In this document: positions 8,571-16,916 of the stretch, one piece after another
How the letters are laid out: every line of letters starts with the position of its first letter
Numbering within the stretch: position 1 is the first letter of the stretch
DNA from: an unidentified bacterial endosymbiont
GTDB lineage: Bacteria > Pseudomonadota > Gammaproteobacteria > Enterobacterales > G038960095
Assembly (NCBI RefSeq): GCF_918320885.1
Contig: NZ_OU907312.1
Location: 558,465-622,464, forward strand
Direction of reading: 5' to 3'
DNA length: 64,000 nt
Notes under the pieces: model-generated
What the model saw: the letters and a program-made list of their open reading frames with translations, nothing else
The model's database searches: none
Told to the model about the DNA's origin: nothing
Made by a program: the position numbers and the translations under genes

Positions 8571-9785
8571 TTATTGCCGGTAAGTGGACAAAAAACGAGC
8601 TAATTGACCGATAGCGCTCTCCAGCTGAGTGATGGAGGGTAGGGTGACAATGCGAAGATGGTCTGGATAAGGCCAATTAAATCCCCTCCCATGGATTAAT
8701 AACACTTTCTCCTGACGCAGTAAATCGAGCGCCAACTGTTGATCGTCGGAGAGCTGGAAGCGCTGTCTATCTAACCGGGGAAAAAGATAGATTGCCCCGC
8801 TTGCTTTAACGCAAGAGACACCAGGAATTTGGTTGAGCAGTTGCCAGGCGTGGTGGCTCTGTTCATACAGCTGACCGCCAGGTTGCGTCATCTCACGAAT
8901 ATAGTGTGGCGTGTTCAGGGCGATGGGGATGGCATACTGCATCGGCACGTTGGCACACAGCCGCATGGAGGCCAGTAACTCTAACCCCTGTAAATAGCTC
9001 TGTGCTAGGTGTATGGGGCCAGTGATGACTATCCAACCCTGTCTAAATCCCGCCAGAAAATAGGCTTTGGATAGACCATTAAAAGTGATGGTCAGTACAT
9101 CGGGAGCTAGAGCAGCTATTTTATGGTGCTGGGTCCCCTCATAGAGAATTTGGTCGTAAATCTCATCGCTGAATAGAATCAATTGATGCTCTCTGGCCAA
9201 GCGAGCAATCTCTAACAAGAGTGAGCGACTATAGACGGCGCCCGTGGGGTTATTGGGATTAATGAGAACAATCCCACGGGTACGGGGGGTGATTTTACGT
9301 TGTAAATCGGTGAGATCAGGGAACCAATCTGCCCCTTCATCACAGAGATAGTGCACTACATGCCCGCCACAGAGAGAGACCGCTGCAGTCCATAGTGGAT
9401 AATCCGGCATGGGAACCAATATCTCATCCCCTGGATTGAGCAGGGCTTGCAGCGCTTGTACAATTAGCTCGGAAACACCGTTACCGATAAAGACTCGATC
9501 AGCGGTCAGATCGGCGAGCCCTTGCGCTTGGTAGTAGGCCACAATCGCTGCCCGGGCAGTGTAGAGCCCTTTGGAATCACAGTAGCCTTGGTTGGTTGGG
9601 AGATGTTGCAAAACCTGGCTAATAATCTCCTGGGGGGCTGTCAGACCAAAAGGGGCCGGGTTTCCCAAATTGAGCTTCAAGACGTGATGTCCCTGCTGCT
9701 CTAGCTGCTGTGCAGTTTTGAGCAGTGGCCCACGGAGATCGTAGTGAATGCCCTCAAGTCTTTGGGCGTGCTTGATCAAATTCAT
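8571..9785 (-). CDS. alaA: Glutamate-pyruvate aminotransferase AlaA
   Basis: PLP-dependent class I aminotransferase that makes alanine from pyruvate and glutamate, 404 aa against 405 in E. coli. Similarity to E. coli AlaA covers the whole length. LNLGNPAPFG lies near residues 38-47, IGNGVSELIVQA near 100-111, VLINPNNPTGAVY near 173-185, and the PLP lysine is Lys240 in FNGLSKAY. The C-terminus (FLSTYRQ) is intact. The gene is transcribed alone. The upstream 222 bases separate it from coaD, which points the same way. The region after SKAY (FLAGFRQGW) departs slightly from the common YRVAGFRQGW, with no obvious loss of function. Confidence 0.94.
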   Translation of the reverse strand: MNLIKHAQRLEGIHYDLRGPLLKTAQQLEQQGHHVLKLNLGNPAPFGLTAPQEIISQVLQHLPTNQGYCDSKGLYTARAAIVAYYQAQGLADLTADRVFIGNGVSELIVQALQALLNPGDEILVPMPDYPLWTAAVSLCGGHVVHYLCDEGADWFPDLTDLQRKITPRTRGIVLINPNNPTGAVYSRSLLLEIARLAREHQLILFSDEIYDQILYEGTQHHKIAALAPDVLTITFNGLSKAYFLAGFRQGWIVITGPIHLAQSYLQGLELLASMRLCANVPMQYAIPIALNTPHYIREMTQPGGQLYEQSHHAWQLLNQIPGVSCVKASGAIYLFPRLDRQRFQLSDDQQLALDLLRQEKVLLIHGRGFNWPYPDHLRIVTLPSITQLESAIGQLARFLSTYRQ

Positions 9786-10007
9786 TTAGAACAGCCTATT
9801 GTCCACGATCTAGGGGCTTAGGCGCTAAAGCGCCGCTAAGGTATCGATTCAAGGCCTCTAGTGTAACGACTCGATGATCCTAGCGGCAAGTGGCGTTATC
9901 ACACTATTGAAGGAAAAATCGGTAGTGGCGCATCATGACTGATGACGGACATTATCCGAGCGACCCTCGCCAATTTTATCTACGATTGATGCCAGAATTT
10001 CTGGGTT

Positions 10008-10532
10008 CTATAGGAGCTCAGCATGTTTACCCATCACTCCAGGGGAGCCACCACCCTGTAGTTTGGCCGCTACTGCCACGGCGATGGGGGGGGGTAAAAA
10101 TTGATCGACCTGACCACCATGGCGCGCTATCTCTTTCACCAAAGAGGAGGAGAGAAATAGCCACTCTGGAGCGGGGGGCAGGAATAGCGTTTGCACCTGG
10201 CTACACAGGCGATGATTCATCATTGCCCGCTGTAACTCGCTATCGAATTCGCTGCTGTTGCGTACACCCCGCAGCAGCAGCGTGGCCTGTTGCTGCGCTA
10301 AGCAGTCGATTAATAGCCCATTGAAGCTGATTACCTGCACGTTAGGCAGGTGGTGGGTGGCGCTTTGAGCTAAAGTGACCCGTTCGGTCACCGTCAATAG
10401 CGGCTGTTTGTTACTGCTGTTGGCAATGGCCACCACCACCTGTGCAAACAGCTTTGCTGCCCGCTGAATGAGATCAAGATGGCCATTGGTTAATGGATCA
10501 AAGGTGCCTGGATAGACTATTTTGGTCGGCAT
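10008..10532 (-). CDS. coaD: Phosphopantetheine adenylyltransferase
   Basis: Fourth step of coenzyme A synthesis: transfers AMP from ATP to 4'-phosphopantetheine to give dephospho-CoA. 174 aa against about 160 in E. coli. The nucleotidyltransferase motif is intact as YPGTFDPLTNGHLDLI near residues 7-22. LLRGVRNSSEFDSELQ and the C-terminal EWLFLSSSLVKEIARHGG are present. The extra length is a C-terminal tail after the usual end. The ATG at 10532 gives the normal N-terminus (MPTKIVYPGTFDP). No waaA or other LPS core gene adjoins it, unlike in E. coli. Confidence 0.95.
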   Translation of the reverse strand: MPTKIVYPGTFDPLTNGHLDLIQRAAKLFAQVVVAIANSSNKQPLLTVTERVTLAQSATHHLPNVQVISFNGLLIDCLAQQQATLLLRGVRNSSEFDSELQRAMMNHRLCSQVQTLFLPPAPEWLFLSSSLVKEIARHGGQVDQFLPPPIAVAVAAKLQGGGSPGVMGKHAELL

Positions 10533-10647
10533 GGGTTTCAGTCATCGTGGACAGTGTGCTGGTGGGGCTAGAGCAGTCGCCATGACTCTATTGTAGCGAG
10601 GGTTAGCCAGGATTAAAAGGCAGCTGTGATCCTATCGCTCCCAGTGG

Positions 10648-11540
10648 CTATTGGGTTGACTGTGGGGGTTGTTTCGAGAGTGGGTAGTTGTCTGCCGTGA
10701 CGACGATGAGGCGCTGCAACCGGTCGAGCAAAGTGTGAGGGATATTCGCATACCCCGTATCGACGTTCAGGGGCATGATCACTGAGCGTCCAATCAAGGC
10801 CCGTCCGGTTTGCTGTGTGGTAGAATCCACCGTTTTAAACCCCCAAAGGCTATTAAACAGGTGGGGAATGCCCTGTTTTTCGCCAAGATAGAGCACAACA
10901 TGGCCAGGCAGCCACCCCAGTGTCAGGAAGGGCACCCCCTGCTGCTTAATGAGTGCCAGTTTTTGTGGGCGGTCCAATCCGGTTAAATCAAGATAGGGTT
11001 GTGCAGTCCTCGCTTGATCACCAGAGTTCCTGGGTAGCCAGATCCCGAAGGGTTGAAACAGTGTTACCAGCGTCGAGGAGCAGTCATACAGGCCACCAAG
11101 TCCCCCCCAGCTATAAGGAAGCCCCATCAGCTGATTGACCAGGGTGGCTAACTGGAGCGAGATCAGCGGTAAGGGGAAGCGGGCGGCTGCTGATTTCAAC
11201 ACCATCACTGGCTGGAGGAGCGCCTTCCCTTCGGCATCGCTATTGGCCGCATAGAGTATCCAGTGGTCGAGTTGTTCTGCCACCAGCGGATGGAGGCTGC
11301 TGAGCTGTGCCTCGGTGATAAAGTTTGCTGTTGGAGTGACCAAGGCAGTTTTTAAAGTAGTGATAGTGGCATGACCCTGCTGTGGAGATTGCCACTGCTG
11401 AATGAAGTCAGCCTCTACGATAGCCACCTGCTGGGTGGGTAACCACCCAAAAGTATGGCCTAATAAGAGTAAGCGCCAAGCATTATCTCGGGTTTCATGC
11501 AGGATCAAGACGGGGGTATTACTCATCACCCAACTCTCTT
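10648..11540 (-). pseudogene. NlpC/P60 cell-wall hydrolase with SH3 domain, N-terminus removed by an IS
   Basis: C-terminal part of a peptidoglycan endopeptidase of the NlpC/P60 family. Counting from the GTG at 11529, the SH3-like segment NAWRLLLLGHTFGWL lies near residues 16-30. The NlpC/P60 core follows with catalytic Cys150 in GLYDCSSTL and His210 in LPGHVVLYLG. Relatives carry a further N-terminal stabilising domain. Here the frame stays open up to 11540 and is then cut by the IS3-family element starting at 11541, so that domain and the native promoter are gone. The fragment could only be expressed from an IS promoter. The missing half is not on the other side of the IS. Confidence 0.7.
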
Positions 11541-11580
11541 TGATCTTGCCACCTTTTTTTAGACACAGAGAAGAGAAACC

Positions 11581-12435
11581 TTAAGCGACCTGGGATAACC
11601 AATTTTTTTCAAAATTTACAGGAGACAGATAGCCTAGCGTTGAGTGCCGTCTCTGTCGGTTATAAAACACTTCTACGTATTCAAAAATGCTCAATTTGGC
11701 TTGTTCTCTGCTCTCAAAACGTTCAAAGTGGGTGTGCTCTGTTTTTAAGGTATGGAAAAAACTCTCTGCTACTGCATTGTCATAACAATTGCCCGTACTA
11801 CTCATGCTAAGCGTTATCTGGTGATGCGCCGATACAGCCTTGAATCCTTTGCTGGTATACTGGCTGCCTCGGTCGGAGTGGTGGATGAGACCTGCAGCAG
11901 GCTTCCTCCGTGTTATTGCCTGGCGTAATGCTGCGGCTACTAACTCGGTGGTCATGTGAGCTTGCATATCCATCCCCACGATACTACGAGAGAACAGGTC
12001 CAGTACGATAGCAACATACAACCATCCCTCTTGGGTCGGAATATAGGTAATATCTGCTGCCCAGTATTGATCAGGGCGAGTGGCTGTGAACTTCTGCTTG
12101 AGTAAATTAGGCGCCACTGCGGCCTTTGGATCGACTATTGTGGTTACCTTAAATCGTTTTTTCATCTTAGCCGCAATATGGGCTGCTTTCATTAGCCGAC
12201 AAACCCGTTTGCGTGAACAGCGCTCACCTCTAGCTCGTAACTCAGCATGGATACGTGGGCTACCGTAAATTTGGTTGCTTATGGTATAAACCTCTTTAAT
12301 TTCAGATATTAAACGCTCATCCTCACAATAGCGCTTGGATGGCTCAGCCTTGATAAACTGATAATAGCCACTGCGGGATACACCTAACACGTTGGACATC
12401 CTCTCTACGCTGAATTCCCCAGCATGCTTTTGCAT
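11581..12435 (-). CDS. IS3-family transposase OrfB, copy A
   Basis: 284-residue DDE transposase catalytic subunit. An HTH_21-like part (ISNQIYGSPRIHAELRARG) is followed by the integrase core with Asp in WAADITYIP, Asp in LIHHSDRGSQYTS and Glu in NAVAESFFHTLK. The tail is FYNRQRRHSTLGYLSP. It is identical in protein sequence to copy B. It lies -1 relative to orfA with no stop between the slip site and its ATG, so an OrfAB fusion is expected. The catalytic triad is complete and the element is probably competent. Confidence 0.9.
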   Translation of the reverse strand: MQKHAGEFSVERMSNVLGVSRSGYYQFIKAEPSKRYCEDERLISEIKEVYTISNQIYGSPRIHAELRARGERCSRKRVCRLMKAAHIAAKMKKRFKVTTIVDPKAAVAPNLLKQKFTATRPDQYWAADITYIPTQEGWLYVAIVLDLFSRSIVGMDMQAHMTTELVAAALRQAITRRKPAAGLIHHSDRGSQYTSKGFKAVSAHHQITLSMSSTGNCYDNAVAESFFHTLKTEHTHFERFESREQAKLSIFEYVEVFYNRQRRHSTLGYLSPVNFEKNWLSQVA

Positions 12436-12446
12436 AAACTGGTATT

Positions 12447-12746
12447 TTACTTGCGGGCCACTGAGAAGATGCCCAAGGCTTTTTTTAGGATATCCCTCTC
12501 TTCGCGTGCTATCGCCAATTCTTTCCGCAATTGACTGAGCTCAGCATCAGACGCTTTCAGGTATCCTTTGCCCGGGAAAGCCTCTGCACCATCCTTGTTA
12601 TGCTGATGGACCCACCCTGCCAATGTACTCTTGGGAACTCCCAATTCCTCGCTCAATTGACAGAGCGTTTTACCAGTGCTGTGATACAGCTTTACCGCAT
12701 TCAGCTTGAATTCCTTATCATAGCTCCTTGATTCCCCTTGATTCAT
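12447..12746 (-). CDS. IS3-family transposase OrfA, copy A
   Basis: 99-residue helix-turn-helix protein. YDKEFKLNAVKLYHSTGKT leads into LCQLSEELGVPKSTLAGWV (HTH), then a coiled helix (AELSQLRKELAIAREERDI). A seven-A run followed by G near the 3' end provides the -1 frameshift signal that joins orfA to orfB. The protein is identical to the orfA product of copy B. The gene starts 77 bases inside the IS end, as in copy B. Confidence 0.88.
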   Translation of the reverse strand: MNQGESRSYDKEFKLNAVKLYHSTGKTLCQLSEELGVPKSTLAGWVHQHNKDGAEAFPGKGYLKASDAELSQLRKELAIAREERDILKKALGIFSVARK

Positions 12747-12862
12747 AACTTCACCTCAAAAAGTAACAAAAAATTATACGCTTTGTTCCTCTTCGTTGTG
12801 TCCGTTAAAGGGTAGCAAGATCAACCTGCATGCGTCTTATGGATATGACGCCTATTCGTCTC

Positions 12863-12886
12863 CTGTGGAGTAGTGAACCTCCACAG
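12863..12886 (-). terminator. Hairpin just downstream of the ketosynthase gene
   Basis: Perfect 8-bp stem CTGTGGAG (12863-12870) and CTCCACAG (12879-12886) with an 8-base loop, five bases beyond the stop codon of the FabY-like gene on the minus strand. There is no T-tract, so it is at best a weak or factor-assisted terminator. Confidence 0.35.
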
Positions 12887-12891
12887 CTGTT

Positions 12892-13681
12892 TCAACGGAA
12901 ATAGGTATGCAGTTTTTTACCATCAGGTAGCACGATTGGCTGCGAGTAGCCATCTATGTGAATCCATCCCTCTACTACGTGGATTCTGTCGTGATCTGCT
13001 GGGCCACAGCGGGAGATGTAGCGGACCGACTCCTGGCCTTGGCAAGCCTTGGCGTCAGCTTCGCAGATGTGTTGCAAAACATTCTATCTGCGATGTTGGT
13101 AAGTGGTCAGATCACTGCTGCCATAACGTGCCTCTAGCTTCGCCAACGTCTCCTCTGGACTGAGCAGTACTGCAGAGGCAGTATTGCCCCCGAATCCCTT
13201 AGCATTGATGATAACGGCCTCTGCTGCGCCGATCTCGCGGGCTTCCGTTAATACATCGAGAGCAGGCACTGCAGCGCAGTCTGCCACCCGATCGATTGTG
13301 GTAATGCCCGGGACCCAACCGTATTGCCAGGCCCCTAGGGTAGCTGCGATCTGATCTCCAGCTGCAGTGCCCAGCGAATGTCCGACGTAGGGCTTTATCG
13401 AGGTCACGGCCAGTCGAACATCATTACCCAGCATGGCAGCCACAGTCTGCAATATTTTCGCCTCTGTAGAGCAGTTGAGCGGTGTGCCTGTGCCATGGGC
13501 ATGGACGTACAGACTCCTTGCCCCGCTTTCCCCGAGCAATGACCAAGCTAAGGCGCCAGCTTTTAGCATGGTGACATAATTGCCGATGCCAGGTTCGGTA
13601 ATCGACTTTTTGGATCCGTCTGCTTGGACGAATACATCCGCTACCATCCCCAGGATATTGGCACCCAGATCCAGAGCTAAC
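12892..13681 (-). pseudogene. FabY-like beta-ketoacyl synthase, C-terminal half (IS-cut, premature stop)
   Basis: The minus strand reads from the end of IS copy B at 13681 into a thiolase-fold ketosynthase: DVFVQADGSKKSI, then the catalytic-His segments YVHAHGTGTP and SIKPYVGHSLGTAAGD, then NAKGFGGNTAS. The frame meets an in-frame TAG at 13084-13086. Beyond it the same frame continues to 12892 with sequence like the C-terminal tail of Pseudomonas FabY (WIHIDGYSQPIVLPDGKKL). The N-terminal piece lies beyond IS copy B at 14965-15203. The region holding the active-site Cys is missing from both pieces. FabY starts fatty acid synthesis from acetyl-CoA in Pseudomonas. This copy cannot be active. 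Confidence 0.75.
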
Positions 13682-13758
13682 TGATCTTGCTACCCTTTAA
13701 CGGACACAACGAAGAGGAACAAAGCGTATAATTTTTTGTTACTTTTTGAGGTGAAGTT

Positions 13759-14058
13759 ATGAATCAAGGGGAATCAAGGAGCTATGATAAGGAATTCAAG
13801 CTGAATGCGGTAAAGCTGTATCACAGCACTGGTAAAACGCTCTGTCAATTGAGCGAGGAATTGGGAGTTCCCAAGAGTACATTGGCAGGGTGGGTCCATC
13901 AGCATAACAAGGATGGTGCAGAGGCTTTCCCGGGCAAAGGATACCTGAAAGCGTCTGATGCTGAGCTCAGTCAATTGCGGAAAGAATTGGCGATAGCACG
14001 CGAAGAGAGGGATATCCTAAAAAAAGCCTTGGGCATCTTCTCAGTGGCCCGCAAGTAA
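13759..14058 (+). CDS. IS3-family transposase OrfA, copy B
   Basis: 99-residue DNA-binding OrfA, identical in sequence to the copy A product. HTH LCQLSEELGVPKSTLAGWV lies near residues 30-48. The slippery run of seven A then G is at 14019-14026, in codons 87-89. Reading on in the -1 frame is open from there through 14070, so the OrfAB transframe product can be made. Confidence 0.88.
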   Translation: MNQGESRSYDKEFKLNAVKLYHSTGKTLCQLSEELGVPKSTLAGWVHQHNKDGAEAFPGKGYLKASDAELSQLRKELAIAREERDILKKALGIFSVARK

Positions 14059-14069
14059 AATACCAGTTT

Positions 14070-14924
14070 ATGCAAAAGCATGCTGGGGAATTCAGCGTAG
14101 AGAGGATGTCCAACGTGTTAGGTGTATCCCGCAGTGGCTATTATCAGTTTATCAAGGCTGAGCCATCCAAGCGCTATTGTGAGGATGAGCGTTTAATATC
14201 TGAAATTAAAGAGGTTTATACCATAAGCAACCAAATTTACGGTAGCCCACGTATCCATGCTGAGTTACGAGCTAGAGGTGAGCGCTGTTCACGCAAACGG
14301 GTTTGTCGGCTAATGAAAGCAGCCCATATTGCGGCTAAGATGAAAAAACGATTTAAGGTAACCACAATAGTCGATCCAAAGGCCGCAGTGGCGCCTAATT
14401 TACTCAAGCAGAAGTTCACAGCCACTCGCCCTGATCAATACTGGGCAGCAGATATTACCTATATTCCGACCCAAGAGGGATGGTTGTATGTTGCTATCGT
14501 ACTGGACCTGTTCTCTCGTAGTATCGTGGGGATGGATATGCAAGCTCACATGACCACCGAGTTAGTAGCCGCAGCATTACGCCAGGCAATAACACGGAGG
14601 AAGCCTGCTGCAGGTCTCATCCACCACTCCGACCGAGGCAGCCAGTATACCAGCAAAGGATTCAAGGCTGTATCGGCGCATCACCAGATAACGCTTAGCA
14701 TGAGTAGTACGGGCAATTGTTATGACAATGCAGTAGCAGAGAGTTTTTTCCATACCTTAAAAACAGAGCACACCCACTTTGAACGTTTTGAGAGCAGAGA
14801 ACAAGCCAAATTGAGCATTTTTGAATACGTAGAAGTGTTTTATAACCGACAGAGACGGCACTCAACGCTAGGCTATCTGTCTCCTGTAAATTTTGAAAAA
14901 AATTGGTTATCCCAGGTCGCTTAA
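14070..14924 (+). CDS. IS3-family transposase OrfB, copy B
   Basis: 284-residue DDE transposase identical to the copy A product. Asp of WAADITYIP, Asp of HHSDRGSQYTS and Glu of NAVAESFFHTLK make the catalytic triad. Two identical copies within 3.5 kb indicate recent activity or ongoing gene conversion. Termination is 40 bases before the right IS end. Confidence 0.9.
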   Translation: MQKHAGEFSVERMSNVLGVSRSGYYQFIKAEPSKRYCEDERLISEIKEVYTISNQIYGSPRIHAELRARGERCSRKRVCRLMKAAHIAAKMKKRFKVTTIVDPKAAVAPNLLKQKFTATRPDQYWAADITYIPTQEGWLYVAIVLDLFSRSIVGMDMQAHMTTELVAAALRQAITRRKPAAGLIHHSDRGSQYTSKGFKAVSAHHQITLSMSSTGNCYDNAVAESFFHTLKTEHTHFERFESREQAKLSIFEYVEVFYNRQRRHSTLGYLSPVNFEKNWLSQVA

Positions 14925-14964
14925 GGTTTCTCTTCTCTGTGTCTAAAAAAAGGTGGCAAGATCA

Positions 14965-15203
14965 GAGCGCTCGTTACTGATGTCGCGCACCAGCGTGCCG
15001 GCGAGAACCTGTGGTTGTACCGCAATAGGGTTTTCGCGCCATGCGAGCTCCAACCCCATTCGGATGGCTAGATCCTGTACGACTGCATTCGCATCGTCGG
15101 CTGACAAATGAGGAAAAATCAATCGTTTGTAGCCCTGATGACCAGAAGTCCGCCCAGCAGCGTTAATCCCACCTGCCGCGACAATTAGTGGTGCTTGTTT
15201 CAA
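14965..15203 (-). pseudogene. FabY-like beta-ketoacyl synthase, N-terminal fragment
   Basis: Starts at TTG 15203 with AGGG 8 bases upstream and reads MKQAPLIVAAGGINAAGRTS, then HQGYKRLIFPHLS, the opening of FabY-type ketosynthases (GGxNAAGRxSxHxGxxR). About 80 residues later, after AGTLVRDISNERSD, the frame runs into IS copy B. The rest of the gene resumes on the far side of the IS at 13681 with about half of the protein missing. The promoter and ribosome binding site still look usable, but only a short peptide could be made. Confidence 0.72.
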
Positions 15204-15458
15204 TTGTTAACCCTTTAGTTAAATGAGTAATCCATTATGCGCAAGTTAGCTATTGTCGCTTTCCTACGGACGCTTGCTCGAACGCAGATCATGCTTGGGA
15301 TCGGCCAAAGCGTACGGTGAAGCGGCGATATCTGACCTTGACCCATCTGATGACCTTTAAAAAGTAGTAAAGTTTATACTCTTCGTTTATCTTCAGATCT
15401 GTCCATTAATTTGGGGGAACATCAATCTCACACTCCCTACTCTTTCGAGGCGATTTTT

Positions 15459-16250
15459 ATGGTACTAGATGGCATTGTAGTAGCCAAAGCCTTGCTGATT
15501 CTTAGTCATGCTCCCACCTTGGCGCTGCTGATTGTGCTGGGATTTATTTGGTGGAGTCGACAGACTTTTTATCACATCACTAGCCTCATGTTGCTAGCCG
15601 GTATCGCCTCCGCAGCGCTAAAAGCCACCTTTAAGGTCCCACTGCCTCCGGCATTGGGGATCCCGGGATTTGGATTTCCTAGTGGGCACATGCTGATGGC
15701 AACGGTTTTATACACCTCAATAGCCTATAAAGCTAAAAGGCCCAGTGTTACCTTATTGATCTCACTACTCCTGGTAGGCATTGGGTATAGTCTGGTCTAT
15801 AGGGGTTATCACTACTATAGCGATGTTTTCGGTGCGTTAGTTTTTGCGTTATTGCTCATGATTGGTTACACCCTCTGCTGTAAAAAAATCCCTGAAACTA
15901 TGCCCTGGTTAACACTGGCGCTCGCTACCGCGATGGTGTGCTATCTACACCAGATAACTCCCGGGATCCCATTTTATGTCTGGGTAAACTACTACGCACT
16001 ATTCGGGCTAGTGGTTGGTTCAACCATGGTTCAATCAACCAGCAGGGCGCAGCCTGTAGCACAAAAAATATTGGCCACTCTATTCTGGGTACTCGCTATA
16101 TCAGCGCTGTCACTCTACCTGCAAAAGCTGTTTTGGCAAGGCACCCCCCGCACCAAAACCTCACAAATCAAAGGACTATTAACCTCTCCAGGCACCTTGA
16201 TAGTGATGGATACTGAAATGAAACAACGGAGTATTATCAACTTAAGCTAA
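15459..16250 (+). CDS. PAP2-superfamily membrane phosphatase
   Basis: Integral membrane protein of about 263 residues related to lipid phosphate phosphatases such as those acting on undecaprenyl pyrophosphate or phosphatidylglycerophosphate. The core motif PSGH is at about residues 74-77, and YRGYHYYSD at about 114-122 supplies the catalytic His and Asp. The Arg of the usual SR motif is shifted: SLVYRGYH here against SRxYLGxH. Six or more hydrophobic segments are visible. I start at ATG 15459 because GAGG lies 8 bases upstream. The frame extends to a TTG at 15411 without a binding site. It overlaps the mutH stop by 9 bases, convergently. The substrate cannot be told from sequence. Confidence 0.75.
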   Translation: MVLDGIVVAKALLILSHAPTLALLIVLGFIWWSRQTFYHITSLMLLAGIASAALKATFKVPLPPALGIPGFGFPSGHMLMATVLYTSIAYKAKRPSVTLLISLLLVGIGYSLVYRGYHYYSDVFGALVFALLLMIGYTLCCKKIPETMPWLTLALATAMVCYLHQITPGIPFYVWVNYYALFGLVVGSTMVQSTSRAQPVAQKILATLFWVLAISALSLYLQKLFWQGTPRTKTSQIKGLLTSPGTLIVMDTEMKQRSIINLS

Positions 16251-16916
16251 TAGCTGTGCCGTAAAAGCAGTTCTCAGATAAAAACCCAAGGGCAAGGTGC
16301 TGATCGGCCGCCCTTGGTGATCCACTGCTGCCGTTCGCGCCCGGCTATTCGCCGCTTTGGGACGCAGTTGCAACACCTCACCCCGATGTGCAGAGATCTG
16401 AGCAATGTCACCCAGAACAATGTGATCCATCAACTCTTCCCAATCAGTCTGCAATTGCCGCTCCTGTTGTACAGTGGGCGACCATAGCCTCGGGATACCA
16501 ATCCGCCGCTCTGTCCATAGGTAGCCGCGCCGGCCAACAATGGGGATCCATAACACCCGTTGCAATTTATGCCTGACCAAACTGTTAGACCAGCTGAGAC
16601 CGCTATTCCCGATTAATGGAGCAACACAAACAAAGGTGCTTTCCAAGGGCTGCTCTCGCTCATCAACGGGAACTGTTTTTAACTCAATCCCCAATTGCGG
16701 AAAATCTTGCTGCGGTTTGCTGCCACTGCTAGCCCCTAGAGTCTGTTCAAGTAATAAACCAGCCCAGCCCTTGGTATGCCGCATTGTATTCGGCACCATG
16801 AAACCTGCCCTAGCCGCTAAGGTATCCAGCCTGTGACCCGTTAAGGCGCAGGCACGCTGATAGAGCTGCCGTTCATTGTCTGGTGACACCCGGGCCAAAG
16901 AGGGTACTTGATTCAT
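16242..16916 (-). CDS. mutH: DNA mismatch repair endonuclease MutH
   Basis: Nicks the unmethylated strand at hemimethylated GATC sites during MutS/MutL mismatch repair, 224 aa against 229 in E. coli. Active-site residues are intact: the DFPQLGIELK segment gives the Asp-Glu-x-Lys catalytic set equivalent to Asp70, Glu77 and Lys79. GSKPQQDF, STFVCVAPLIGNSG and RPKAANSRA also match E. coli. Its presence implies Dam methylation in this organism. It is divergent from rppH, as in E. coli, across a long spacer. Its last codons overlap the 3' end of the PAP2 gene. Confidence 0.95.
   Translation of the reverse strand: MNQVPSLARVSPDNERQLYQRACALTGHRLDTLAARAGFMVPNTMRHTKGWAGLLLEQTLGASSGSKPQQDFPQLGIELKTVPVDEREQPLESTFVCVAPLIGNSGLSWSNSLVRHKLQRVLWIPIVGRRGYLWTERRIGIPRLWSPTVQQERQLQTDWEELMDHIVLGDIAQISAHRGEVLQLRPKAANSRARTAAVDHQGRPISTLPLGFYLRTAFTAQLLA

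Larger units (their letters stand above)
11541..12823 (-). mobile_element. IS3-family insertion sequence, copy A (inverted)
   Basis: A 1283-bp element with ends TGATCTTGCCACC and, at the other end reverse-complemented, TGATCTTGCTACC. It encodes orfA and orfB on the minus strand. It has the same length and identical proteins as copy B at 13682-14964, in opposite orientation. The bases next to the two ends (CTT outside the left, ACC outside the right) do not form a target-site duplication. The left side cuts the NlpC/P60 gene, while the right side abuts the 3' end of an unrelated ketosynthase gene. Both facts suggest a recombination or deletion junction rather than a simple insertion. Confidence 0.9.
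13682..14964 (+). mobile_element. IS3-family insertion sequence, copy B
   Basis: A 1283-bp copy of the element at 11541-12823 in the opposite orientation, with the same ends (TGATCTTGCTACC left, TGATCTTGCCACC right, reverse-complemented). Both flanks belong to the same ketosynthase gene, but about half of that gene is missing between them. There is no target-site duplication (AAC left, GAG right). The insertion was therefore accompanied or followed by a deletion. With copy A it makes an invertible 858-bp segment. Confidence 0.9.

Noticed and set aside
9935..10324. 129-residue plus-strand frame over coaD
   Set aside because: It is a shadow of coaD on the opposite strand with low-complexity composition.
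12892..13681. Polyketide synthase gene cluster
   Set aside because: A single ketosynthase with FabY-like N- and C-termini and no acyltransferase, ACP or reductase domains nearby.
11541..14964. Composite transposon carrying the ketosynthase segment
   Set aside because: No target-site duplication outside the pair, and the ketosynthase fragments extend beyond copy B, so the segment between the IS copies is a leftover of a local gene, not cargo.
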